DNA of 34,429 nt from Meiothermus luteus (GTDB lineage Bacteria; Deinococcota; Deinococci; Deinococcales; Thermaceae), in contig NZ_QWKZ01000021.1 of the NCBI RefSeq assembly GCF_003574085.1, forward strand, positions 1-34,429. Direction: 5' to 3'. The notes beneath the pieces are model-generated. The model did no database searches. It saw only the letters and a list, made by a program, of their open reading frames with translations, and was not told the origin of the DNA. Positions within the stretch are counted from its first letter, which is position 1. Every line of letters starts with the position of its first letter. Positions 24,056-32,635 of this stretch are shown here, in pieces. Both the position numbers and the translations under genes were made by a program.

Positions 24056-27000
24056 GTGAGGGAAGGATGCTTGAAGGTGGACATCTGCCGAGCGCCCTAG
24101 GCGACTGGGTGGTCCTGGACCTCGAGGCCACCTCCCCAGACCCAAAGAAGGCCGAGATTCTGGAAATTGCTGCCCAGGACGCAGAGGGTAGGTTCTTTCA
24201 CCGCTTTGTATCCACCGAGGAGCCGCTCGAGGTCGACCACGAGGCTTTCCGGTTTACTGGCATCGCCTTTGACGAGTACGAGCGGGAGAAAGTGCCGCCG
24301 GAGAGGGCCCTCAAGGAACTGCAGAACTTCGTTGGGGGTCGTTTGCTCATCGGTCACAACCTGCTGCGCTACGACCTGCCCCTTTTGAACCGGAGCCTGG
24401 AAAAAACCGGCCTTCCTACCTACAGGGGCGCGGCCCTGGACACCTTGCGCCTGGCCCAGCTGGTCTTCCCCACCCCACCCGAAGGGCTTTCCGGTTACCG
24501 GCTGGGCGATCTCCACCGATACCTTACCGGTGAGGAGTTAACCAGCGCCCACCGGGCCGGGGCCGACGTGGAGGCTACCTGGAGGGTTTTGGCAGGACTG
24601 ATGCTGCAAAAATTGCCGGATGGGGTGGCTCGAGCCTGGAAAGAACTGGGTCTTGTGGAGGGCACCCTGTTTCCCAGCACCTCAGGCCAGGCTCAGGTTA
24701 AGGATTTGTTGGCCACGCCCGCCCGAGTGGAGAGGGTTTGCTACGAGGGCTGGCCCTTACCCCATCCTTCGGCGCTGGGTGCCGACCTGCTGCCCACCCG
24801 CCGGGAAGCCCAGGAGCAGATGTTCCAGGCGGTGGAGGGGGCTTTACGGGAAGGGCAAAAGCTGCTCCTGGAAGCCCCTACCGGCACCGGCAAGACCAAG
24901 GGCTACCTCTACCCTGCTTTGCACAGCGGGAAGAGAACCTGGGTGGCCACCCACACTAAGGTGCTCCAGGCCCAAGCTCTGCAGGAGCTTAAGGGGGTGG
25001 GCGAGAAGGGCTACGAGGTCAAAGCAGCCCTGGTCAAGAGCCCCCGCGACACCCTCTGCCCCGAGGCTCTCCTCGAGCTCTTCTTGGAAGCCAGGAAGGA
25101 AGAGGACGAAGAGCTGCGGGCTACGGTGGGGCTCTTGTTGCACTACGCGGCCCTAGGAGGGCATGACCTCGAGGCCCTCCCTGGCTACTGGCACTATTCC
25201 AGAGGCTTCCGTGAGGCGAGGGAGCGAGTAGGCACCAATCCCCTCCGCTGTCGTGCTGACTGCCCCTTTTTTCATAGCTGCGCCTTTCAAAAGCAGCTTG
25301 GTCGGCGTAAGGACGCCCAGATTCTGGTAACCAACCAGGCCTACCTCCTGGCCAATTTTTTGCGGCAAGAAAAAGACAAAGAAGAAACCGCAGAGGAAGT
25401 CTATCTGGTGCTGGACGAAGCCCATCACCTCGAGGACGTCGCCACCGAAGCCCTCACTTTGGCGCTGGACCATGAGGAGTTCACCCACCGGCTCAACCAC
25501 CTGGCCCACCCCAGCAAAAACCGCGGTCTTCTCAAGGATGATGAGCGGTTAAAGGACCTCTCGGAGGAAGAGCGGAGCAAGGTCAAGGAGGTGGTAGATC
25601 AGCTCCTCCCCAGGTTGCGCGATGCGTTGCAAAACTACTCCCTTTACTTGGTCAAGCTCATCAAAAACCGTGCCTCCGGGGATCCCCGCTACAGCCTGAC
25701 CCTGGGGCTCAGTGAACGCTGGAAGCAGTTTGAGGAGTGGCCCTACATCAACCGGGAAGAGGGGGTGCTGATTGAAGCGCTAAAGAAGCTAAAGGAGGCA
25801 CTCAAGGAGATCCGCAATGACCGCCTAGTCCGCGATCTCGAGCCCATCCGAGAGTACCTGCAAGAGGCGCTGGATCTCCTCTTCGAGCGCCGCCGAGCTC
25901 TGGGGCTTGCGTCGGAGGAGGCCGACCCCAACCTGCTTCATCTCTCGGAGTGGGATCCCCTAACGGATAGCTGGCGTCACCTGGCCCAGCCCATAGACGT
26001 CGCGCAGGCCCTTAAGGAGGGGCTATGGCCCCGCTTTAAGGGCGTCATCCTTACCAGCGCCACCTTGAGCGTGCCTACCGAGAAAGATGCGGAGGGCTTC
26101 GGTCATATCAAGCGTCTTTTGGGTCTTGAAGAAGCCAGACACCGGCGGCTGCCCCCCTCCCTTCCCTACGACAAAGCCCACCTGCTGGTGCCGCGCCACC
26201 TCCCGGAGGCCCGTGAGAGCACCTTGTCCCGCTTCCAGCGCATGCTTCACGAAGAGCTGAGGGAAATCTTACCCAAAGCCCACCGCAGCCTTTCCCTCTT
26301 CACCAGCCTCGTGCGCCTGGAGGACGCCAAGAACGCCCTGAGGGATCACCCTCACCTCCTGGCCCCCCTCACCCGCAAGGAGCGGGAAGACATAGCCAGC
26401 CACATCAAGCAGAACCCCGAGGCTCCGGTTGCCGCTTTGGGATCGCGAAGCTATATGGAAGGGGTGGACTTCCCGGCTTTGAAGCTGGTGAACCTGGAAC
26501 GCATCCCCTTTCCCTTGCCCTCGCTGCTTCTGAGCAGGCGTATGGAGCGGGCCTACGAGCAGGGATTGGATAAGTGGTGGGACTACTACTTACCCAAGGC
26601 CGCCCTCTCCTTTGCCCAGGCCTTTGGTCGGTTGATCCGCGACCGGCGTGAGCGGGTAGGGGACGGGGCCTTTGTGCTCTGGGACAAGAAGCTACTCAAT
26701 GCCGCCTACCAGGAGGCTTTCTATCGCGCCTTGCCGCCGGGCGTTCATCGGCACTTCCCCGAGAATAGGAAGAGCCTTTACGACCGGCTCGCGGAGATTT
26801 TGGGAATTGACCGAGCCCAGTTCCCCCAGGGCGAGCTGGAAGACGAAGCCCTGCGCCAGCTCAAGGAGATCCTGCGATCGGACCTCGAGCCTCTGGGAAA
26901 AGCCCGCCGCATCGCGGAAAAAGTCTTCGAGCTGGAGGTGGATGAGGAGCGCTGGCGCAAACAGGCCGAGGCCATCCAGGCTGCTTTAGACGGCCAGAAC

Positions 27001-29082
27001 CTGGTGGCCTTGCTGCCCACCGGCCTCGGCAAGAGCCTGGCCTTCCAGATTCCCGCCCTTATGCAGGAGGGCCTGACCTTGGTGATCTCACCCCTGGTAG
27101 CCCTGATGAAGGACCAGGCCGACCGCCTCCTGGAACTGGGCTTGCCGGTGGGTGCGGTGCACTCGCTGATGGGATCGGGGGAGCAGAGGAGTGTGCTGGA
27201 TGAGGTCAGGGCGGGTCGGGTACAGCTTCTTTACGTGAGCCCCGAGCGGGTCAACCGGAGCGGCGACTTGTGGAGGCTGATCCAAGATGAGCACGCCAGG
27301 GGCAGGCTCCGGCGGGTGGTCTTTGATGAGGCCCACTGCTTGGTGGAGTGGGGCTTCGACTTCCGACCGGACTACCTCAAAGCCCTGGAGAAGCTGGAGG
27401 CCCTGGAGGGGGTCCCCAAGAGCTTCTTCACCGCCACCCTGACCCCGAAGGATCTGGAGCGGTTGAAGAAGGCCGCCAAACTGGAAGCCTTCCAGCGGAT
27501 CAAGCCCGAGAGCTTCCACCGCCCCAACCTCCGCTTCGTGGTGAGGAAGGCGCAGGGGGAAGTGGGCAAGTTCCAGGTCCTGGCCAAAGCCCTTCATTGG
27601 CTCACGGAGTATGGGGAGGGAGGCAGCGCCATCGTTTACACCGCCACCCGCGCCGAGGCCGAGCGGCTGGCCTGGGCCCTGGGCCGCCTTTTCCCCAACC
27701 TGGAGGTCGAGGCCTACCATGCTGGGCTGGGCCCGGTTCCCCGCCGTGAGGCCCAGGAGCGCTTCACCTCCGGCGAGACCCGGGTCATGGTGGCCACCAC
27801 CGCCTTCGGCATGGGCATCGATAAGGCGAACATCCGCCTGGTGGTCCACTGGCGGCCACCGCGCAGCCTGGAGGAGTACATTCAGCAGTCTGGACGCGCG
27901 GGGCGGGACGGAAAAGAGGCTTACTGCCTGCTCCTGCATACCAGGTCGGACTGGGGCTTTCTGGAGTGGATGGTGGGGGTGGGCCACGGTGGGCAAGCCT
28001 ATGGGGAGTTCGCCCGGCGGCTCATCCGCCTCTTGGAGAATAAAGGGACTCTTGTTGGCTACCGCCAAGAGATTTACCGGGAAATCTACGAAGAGCCCGA
28101 TGAAGGAGAGGTGGAGGAAGACCTGTCCGAGGAGGACGAAGAGGAGGAAGAGGCTGCCGCACCCCCTCGGCGGGAAGTGGGTCTGGAGAATCTCGAGCGC
28201 ACCCTCTCCGGCCTCGAGCGCGCTGGAATTCTGGAATATGACTTTCCGCTGGGCAAGGCCCTCCTGCTGGAGTCTAGGGACGTCTTAAGAGAGCACCTGA
28301 CGCAGGAAGCCCTAGCCACGCTTTACAAGGCCGGTTACAAGGGTAGCGAGCGAGGGGACGAGCTGGACTTCTCCCGCATTTCCCCGGGGGAAGCCCTGGA
28401 GCTGGATCGGAAGCTTTATCAGCTCTTCCGGGAGCGGAAAATCCACCTCTACCACTACCGAGAGCCCCTGCTCCGCATTCAGGTGGGCGGTCGTCCGAAG
28501 GACGGCTACTTTGACTGGCACGAGGAGCAGGAAAAGTTAAGGACTCAGTCCAAGGAGCGCCTTAGCAGGGTGCAGGCTTACGCCGAAAACGGGCGGTGCC
28601 GCGCTCAGGTCCTCCTCAAGCACCTGGGGGAGTCCCCAGGTAGCTGCGGGGTCTGTGACATCTGCACCAAGGATGCTGGTCCCTGGGAAGCTTTAGAGGG
28701 GCTGGAGACGGAGGAGCTTGAGAGGGCCTACCGTCCCCTGGATACGTTGCTGGCCTTCTTCGCCTGGGCTGAGGAAAACGCCTGGCCAAAGGAAGGGCGG
28801 TACATGTACTTGGGTAAGACCAGCACCCTGATGGCCCTTAGGGGCAGGGATAGGGGCCAAAGCGGATCGCTAAGCCGTAAATACACAGACAATCGCTTCT
28901 TTGGGCACCTGTCTTTCTTCAAGCCAAAGGAGCTGGAGCGTGCGTTTGATGCCGCGCTCAGGGAGCGGTACCTTGAGGAGAAAGACCGATACGACGGTGT
29001 ACCGCTCTACGGACTTACCGAGCGGGGCCGCGCTCGCCACGGGCGCAGGCTGAAGCGGGAGGTGGCGGATGTTGGAGCCTGA
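24052..29082 (+). CDS. DEDDh exonuclease-DinG helicase-RecQ helicase triple fusion
   Basis: This 1676-residue protein joins three DNA enzymes. (1) DEDDh 3'-5' exonuclease, about 15-185: D23, E25, D108, H167 and D172. (2) XPD/DinG-type 5'-3' helicase, about 235-930: Walker A K281; cluster cysteines C336, C400, C404, C410; DEAH D455-H458; SATLS near 668; QAFGRLIR near 860. (3) RecQ helicase, about 955-1540: Walker A K994; DEAH D1092-H1095; QQSGRAGRDG near 1280; zinc cysteines C1516, C1532, C1535, C1538. An acidic linker (about 1344-1370) interrupts the RecQ part, and no HRDC domain is evident. All key residues look intact. It probably unwinds DNA with both polarities and trims ends. Cytoplasmic; coupled to genes on both sides. 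Confidence 0.93.
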   Translation: MSEGRMLEGGHLPSALGDWVVLDLEATSPDPKKAEILEIAAQDAEGRFFHRFVSTEEPLEVDHEAFRFTGIAFDEYEREKVPPERALKELQNFVGGRLLIGHNLLRYDLPLLNRSLEKTGLPTYRGAALDTLRLAQLVFPTPPEGLSGYRLGDLHRYLTGEELTSAHRAGADVEATWRVLAGLMLQKLPDGVARAWKELGLVEGTLFPSTSGQAQVKDLLATPARVERVCYEGWPLPHPSALGADLLPTRREAQEQMFQAVEGALREGQKLLLEAPTGTGKTKGYLYPALHSGKRTWVATHTKVLQAQALQELKGVGEKGYEVKAALVKSPRDTLCPEALLELFLEARKEEDEELRATVGLLLHYAALGGHDLEALPGYWHYSRGFREARERVGTNPLRCRADCPFFHSCAFQKQLGRRKDAQILVTNQAYLLANFLRQEKDKEETAEEVYLVLDEAHHLEDVATEALTLALDHEEFTHRLNHLAHPSKNRGLLKDDERLKDLSEEERSKVKEVVDQLLPRLRDALQNYSLYLVKLIKNRASGDPRYSLTLGLSERWKQFEEWPYINREEGVLIEALKKLKEALKEIRNDRLVRDLEPIREYLQEALDLLFERRRALGLASEEADPNLLHLSEWDPLTDSWRHLAQPIDVAQALKEGLWPRFKGVILTSATLSVPTEKDAEGFGHIKRLLGLEEARHRRLPPSLPYDKAHLLVPRHLPEARESTLSRFQRMLHEELREILPKAHRSLSLFTSLVRLEDAKNALRDHPHLLAPLTRKEREDIASHIKQNPEAPVAALGSRSYMEGVDFPALKLVNLERIPFPLPSLLLSRRMERAYEQGLDKWWDYYLPKAALSFAQAFGRLIRDRRERVGDGAFVLWDKKLLNAAYQEAFYRALPPGVHRHFPENRKSLYDRLAEILGIDRAQFPQGELEDEALRQLKEILRSDLEPLGKARRIAEKVFELEVDEERWRKQAEAIQAALDGQNLVALLPTGLGKSLAFQIPALMQEGLTLVISPLVALMKDQADRLLELGLPVGAVHSLMGSGEQRSVLDEVRAGRVQLLYVSPERVNRSGDLWRLIQDEHARGRLRRVVFDEAHCLVEWGFDFRPDYLKALEKLEALEGVPKSFFTATLTPKDLERLKKAAKLEAFQRIKPESFHRPNLRFVVRKAQGEVGKFQVLAKALHWLTEYGEGGSAIVYTATRAEAERLAWALGRLFPNLEVEAYHAGLGPVPRREAQERFTSGETRVMVATTAFGMGIDKANIRLVVHWRPPRSLEEYIQQSGRAGRDGKEAYCLLLHTRSDWGFLEWMVGVGHGGQAYGEFARRLIRLLENKGTLVGYRQEIYREIYEEPDEGEVEEDLSEEDEEEEEAAAPPRREVGLENLERTLSGLERAGILEYDFPLGKALLLESRDVLREHLTQEALATLYKAGYKGSERGDELDFSRISPGEALELDRKLYQLFRERKIHLYHYREPLLRIQVGGRPKDGYFDWHEEQEKLRTQSKERLSRVQAYAENGRCRAQVLLKHLGESPGSCGVCDICTKDAGPWEALEGLETEELERAYRPLDTLLAFFAWAEENAWPKEGRYMYLGKTSTLMALRGRDRGQSGSLSRKYTDNRFFGHLSFFKPKELERAFDAALRERYLEEKDRYDGVPLYGLTERGRARHGRRLKREVADVGA

Positions 29083-30052
29083 GGAGACCCTGGAGAAGGT
29101 GGTGAGAAAGGCTCTCGGCCTTCCAGCTGAGGCCAAGGGTTCCGTGGCCTCCCTGAAAAAGACTCTGGAGTCCCTTCCCTTAAGCCGCGAGGAACTGCTT
29201 GCCGCTCCTGTGAGCGTGGCCAAGCCAGCAGCAGGGGGTTCAACCCAAGAAACGGGTGCTGGTGAGGTGGCTTTGGAGCTTCCATCGGCAGAACTTACCG
29301 AGGAGCCGATGGCGCCAGTGGCCGAGGATCAAAGCCTGTTGCGCAGACTGCGGGAGTGCGAAAAGAAGTTTCAGAAAAAGGCCGATGAAGCCGAAAAGCT
29401 CAGGATCAGGCTGGAAAGGGAACAAAAGGCCGGGCAGGAAGCCGAGCGCGTCAAGGGAAGGGCCCTGGAGGAAGCGGCGCACTTGCGTAAAGACCTCAAG
29501 CGTCTTGGGGAGGAACTCGAGCAGCTCGGAAGGGAGCTCGAAAATCTACGCAAAGAGAATGCCGCTCTGCAGGAAGAAAAAAAGGGGTTGCAAGGGCGGC
29601 TTCGGGAGTACGAGGAGCAAGAGGGCGCTCTCGAGGCCAGGGTACGTGAACTGGAAGCCATCCAGGTGCAAAAGGAGCACCTCGAGGCCCAACTCGCCCA
29701 GCTCAACCGCTTCAAGGAAGCCCTTCCCGAGCCCTTTCCGCCGGAGGCCCTGTTTCGCGTTTTGGTGCTGGACTACCCCAGCTTCGGAGATAAGGCAGAA
29801 GAGCGGGTGATCGCCCTTATCGAGGGATACCAGGCCCTCCTCAAGGGGGAGAACCACCCCGCCCTCTACCACAGCAACCGTGAGCTGCTCCTGGGCGAAC
29901 CAGAGGGGATGGTGCTTGTGGGGCTGGAGCAGCTACTGCTTGATCTGGCCAACCTTCCCCTTGCGCGTTGGCTGAGAACCCATGCCTTTCGCTTAGAGAC
30001 CCTGCTTCAGCAAGGAGAGTGCCTTGTTTCGCCCCGATTGGTGGAGGAGTGA
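29069..30052 (+). CDS. Coiled-coil protein of unknown family (accessory operon gene 3)
   Basis: This 327-residue protein has three parts. A short N-terminal helical region (about 1-50) carries EETLEKVVRKALGL and a flexible segment. A long charged coiled coil (about 90-215) is rich in E, K, R, L and Q with heptad spacing, for example LGEELEQLGRELENLRKEN. A C-terminal domain (about 216-327) contains RVLVLDYPSFGDKAEERVIA and LEQLLLDLANLPLARWLRTH. I recognise no family or catalytic motif. Its start lies inside the helicase gene (14-bp overlap) after a GGAGGTGGC ribosome binding site. It is likely a structural or tethering subunit of a complex with the helicase. Confidence 0.82.
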   Translation: MLEPEETLEKVVRKALGLPAEAKGSVASLKKTLESLPLSREELLAAPVSVAKPAAGGSTQETGAGEVALELPSAELTEEPMAPVAEDQSLLRRLRECEKKFQKKADEAEKLRIRLEREQKAGQEAERVKGRALEEAAHLRKDLKRLGEELEQLGRELENLRKENAALQEEKKGLQGRLREYEEQEGALEARVRELEAIQVQKEHLEAQLAQLNRFKEALPEPFPPEALFRVLVLDYPSFGDKAEERVIALIEGYQALLKGENHPALYHSNRELLLGEPEGMVLVGLEQLLLDLANLPLARWLRTHAFRLETLLQQGECLVSPRLVEE

Positions 30053-30606
30053 TGGACTGCAGCGAGATACAGAAGCAGTTTGAGCAGAAATGGTTGGAGG
30101 ACAAGCGGCGCTGGGAAGAGGAGAAGAGGGAACTGAAAGAACTCCTGGAAAAAAAGGACGAGGAAATCACAAAGCTGAAGAGAGAGCTTACGGAACAGGG
30201 GAACCAAATCCGCGAGCAATGCAGGCGTGAGCTAGAAGCCCTGCGAGCTACCCTCGAAGGGATGCGAGAAGCCCATAGTGGGTGTGAACAAACCCTGTTA
30301 CATACCCAAAACCAGCTGGGGCAAACCCAAAAGCGGCTGGAGGCGCTCTCGCAACCTCCGTTAGGGGAGGGTTTTTTTCGCTACCTGGGAGAGCAAATCA
30401 AGCTTTGGGATCAGACCCTGATCGAAGAAGCCTCCCAGTTGCATGGGAACAAGCTAGAGTCCTAGTTCAAAGCGATCTGGGCTGAGCGGGAAGAGACCCT
30501 ATCCCAGGCTCTCGGCGGCGCAGCGGTGGACTGGCGCCGGGTGCGCACCGGCCTGGTACTGGAGTGGGCCCTTCTGGCCTGGCTGGAGGGGGTGCGGGAT
30601 GGCTGA
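30052..30606 (+). pseudogene. Second coiled-coil gene, interrupted by one in-frame TAG
   Basis: The gene starts at ATG 30052, overlapping the previous stop (TGATG) after GGAGG. It encodes a highly charged coiled coil for about 110 residues, then LGEGFFRYLGEQIKLWDQTL. TAG at 30463-30465 stops it at 137 residues. The same frame then stays open for 46 codons (FKAIWAEREETLSQALGG..., ending AWLEGVRDG) to TGA 30604-30606, which overlaps the next gene's ATG by 8 nt. That coupling and the helix-like continuation indicate a former 184-codon gene. The TAG may be a real nonsense mutation, a sequencing error or a readthrough site. If read as it stands, a 137-aa protein is made and coupling to the next gene is lost. 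Confidence 0.75.
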
Positions 30607-32134
30607 TCTGTGGCTGCACGCGCTGAACCTGGACAGGGCGGTGGAACAAGGAGGGGTAGCCCAAGCTCGTGTGGCCCAGGAGGATTTCGAGGGGGTAAAG
30701 CCCCTCATGCGCCAGGTGTGGCGGGGCGAGCGGTGGGAGAATCTGCTGACACCTATCTGCTCTCAGGATCGGGAGCTGATTCCTGCTCGAGTCCTCCTCG
30801 GCTACCTGCGGGGCTATTTCCTCTACCGGGAGGTGCCGGAGAACGACCAGGCCTTCTGGCCAAATTTCTTGAAAGACCTGGGGATCGAGGGACGCCAGCT
30901 CCCCACGCCAGGTGAGTACGACCGCCTTTGGGAAGCTTTGCAGGGGCACCTCGAGACCAGACCTCACCTCAGGACGCACCAGGGCGGCAAGCGGGATTTC
31001 ATCGGCAGCCTGGACGCGATCTTCCACTTCAAAGCCCTGCGCCTCAAGGCGCTCAAGGATTCCTTCCTGACCTTTTATCAGACCGGGGAGCTTCCCGTGG
31101 CGGCCCATCCCTACGAGCGGGTGTTCCGCAGGCTCCGGGAAGCAATGGAAGTTCTGCTGGAGGAAGATGACCAGGCGCCGGATTTATGCAATGAAGGAGC
31201 GGTGCTTGAGTTCCTCGAGCAAAGCGGCATCTACCTAGGGGAGCCCAACCCCGTGCGGCTGCTCTTCAACCGCTCCGGCCAGGCCCTGGAAGACCTTTAT
31301 CGGAAGCTTAAGGGAGAGAAGTCGCCCTCCAGGAGCACCGGCGCCCGTTTCCGACACAAGCAGGTGAGGATCGAATGCCTGAAATCCTCTCCGGGGCTTG
31401 AGGAGATCCGGCCCGCGCTCAGCCGAGAGCCGATACTGGAGGGTTGGAAGGTTTACGGTAAGGTAACGTTGGAAGACGGGCGCTTCAAGCGCTTTTCCTG
31501 GGTACCGCGGCTTACGCCAGAGGGAGAGCCCATTCCCGAGGAGCTCGAGGTTTCCTTTGAGGAAGGGGAAGCTATACGATTCCGCCTGCATCACAAAGCT
31601 TTTGCCGTGCGCTTCTCCCACTCGCCGTGGAGGTTTGACGAGCCCCTGGAAGTGCGCCCTATCGGGTTTGACCTGGTTCAACATCCCCTACGCTTCCTAC
31701 TTGCTTCCAAAGGAGAAGCGAAGCATTCTCCGGAGGAACTCGCATCAGAGGTTACAGAGGCCTCTATACCCGAAGATGAAGTTGTCGTTGAGATCAGGGT
31801 CGATGGTCGGGGAGACGAATGGCGGAGGATAGCGGTCTTGCCCGTAGAGGTGAGGCCACGCCTAGAGCATTGGGCGTCGCCTAAAGGGGTTTTTGTCCGC
31901 ACCCACCCCCCGGGCCTCGAGGTGCGGGCTCGAGTCTTCTTTGGGGAGCGCCTCGTCAAAGAGGAAACCCTAACCACCGAACCCGAGGGCCGTTTGGTGG
32001 CGCAGGCAGCACAGGTGCCTTTGCGAATCGAGGTGTGCCTGTTTACCGAAACCCGGTCTTTTACCCTGGCGCCGGTGGGGTGGCCTGAGAGATGGTGGCG
32101 GCAGGGCTTGGGCCTGGGTGGTTCGTTGGTCTGA
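30599..32134 (+). CDS. 511-residue protein of unknown family (accessory operon gene 5)
   Basis: I do not recognise this family. The N-terminal half (about 1-240) is mainly helical, with ARVLLGYLRGYFLYREVPEN and FHFKALRLKALKDSFLTFYQ. The second half is strand-rich (about 270-500), with YGKVTLEDGRFKRFSWVPRL, VVVEIRVDGRGDEW and a final LRIEVCLFTETRSFTLAPVG, which could be one or two beta-sandwich domains. No Walker, nuclease or protease motif stands out and there is no signal peptide. GGAGGGG precedes the ATG, which overlaps the end of the ancestral reading frame of the preceding gene by 8 nt. Its place in the operon suggests a role with the helicase fusion, perhaps as an assembly or recognition subunit. 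Confidence 0.8.
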   Translation: MADLWLHALNLDRAVEQGGVAQARVAQEDFEGVKPLMRQVWRGERWENLLTPICSQDRELIPARVLLGYLRGYFLYREVPENDQAFWPNFLKDLGIEGRQLPTPGEYDRLWEALQGHLETRPHLRTHQGGKRDFIGSLDAIFHFKALRLKALKDSFLTFYQTGELPVAAHPYERVFRRLREAMEVLLEEDDQAPDLCNEGAVLEFLEQSGIYLGEPNPVRLLFNRSGQALEDLYRKLKGEKSPSRSTGARFRHKQVRIECLKSSPGLEEIRPALSREPILEGWKVYGKVTLEDGRFKRFSWVPRLTPEGEPIPEELEVSFEEGEAIRFRLHHKAFAVRFSHSPWRFDEPLEVRPIGFDLVQHPLRFLLASKGEAKHSPEELASEVTEASIPEDEVVVEIRVDGRGDEWRRIAVLPVEVRPRLEHWASPKGVFVRTHPPGLEVRARVFFGERLVKEETLTTEPEGRLVAQAAQVPLRIEVCLFTETRSFTLAPVGWPERWWRQGLGLGGSLV

Positions 32135-32137
32135 GCG

Positions 32138-32323
32138 ATGGCCGGTTTTGAGGGCTTTGGGATCCGTGGAATTCTCAGACGCCGTGGTGGCAGGGTCAAA
32201 CTCCGCAGCGGGTTGAGCCGCACTACGTGGGTAAGCCTTCACCCTTTTCCAAGAGGCCCTGCTCTAAGCCCAGGGGTGGAGTTACCGCTACTGGAGAAGG
32301 TGGAAGAGCACCTGGCGAAGTGA
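32138..32323 (+). CDS. Small basic ORF, possible last gene of the accessory operon
   Basis: This is a 61-residue ORF whose ATG lies 3 nt after the preceding stop. It is basic at the N-terminus (RGILRRRGGRVKLRSGLSR) and ends in an amphipathic helix, LPLLEKVEEHLAK. No family is recognised and no good ribosome binding site is present, but the close spacing would allow re-initiation. It may be a real small protein, or the truncated start of a longer gene whose remainder has been lost, as the sequence after it is degraded. Confidence 0.45.
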   Translation: MAGFEGFGIRGILRRRGGRVKLRSGLSRTTWVSLHPFPRGPALSPGVELPLLEKVEEHLAK

Positions 32324-32433
32324 GATCGCGGTGAAACCGATGTGGGCCTGTGGGCACAATGCCTCCCCTGCCAGAGGCAAGGAAGTTGCCCTGCTACTGC
32401 CTAAATCAAGGCAAAGCGGACCTCAAGGCGGGC

Positions 32434-32635
32434 CTACCCAGCCTCGAGGAAGCGAAGCGTCACCTCCGCGTCCAGAGGGAGGGGCTTGACCAGCAGCACC
32501 AGGGCGCTCAATCCAATCTCGGGGAGAAAGCCCCCTGCCCTTCAGGCTTTTCCACCAGCCCCCGGCCCTTCATAGCCCTGCTGCATCAAATAAGTCCAGC
32601 CCCAGCCGATCACCCTTTGCCTCCACATTTGACAT
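32434..32635 (-). pseudogene. Possible frameshifted gene remnant, minus strand
   Basis: Three short minus-strand frames follow one another with protein-like composition. The first is ATG 32635 to TGA 32570 (MSNVEAKGDRLGLDLFDAAG). The second overlaps it from ATG 32573 to TGA 32508 (MKGRGLVEKPEGQGAF...). The third ends at TAG 32434 (IGLSALVLLVKPLPLDAEV, then TLRFLEAG). Joined by two frameshifts they read as one continuous 65-residue protein tail. Each is too short to stand alone. The family is unknown. It sits between the accessory operon and the phage-like genes, where decay is expected. This is an inference from reading-frame quality only. Confidence 0.35.

Noticed and set aside
23552-24145. 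Minus-strand open frame of 197 codons across the start of the accessory operon
   Set aside because: It lies opposite the NPFTG-repeat gene, which has a good ribosome binding site and coupling to the helicase; the minus frame has neither.
27088-28068. Minus-strand open frame of 326 codons opposite the RecQ part of the fusion
   Set aside because: Antisense shadow of intact RecQ helicase motifs; no ribosome binding site or domain.
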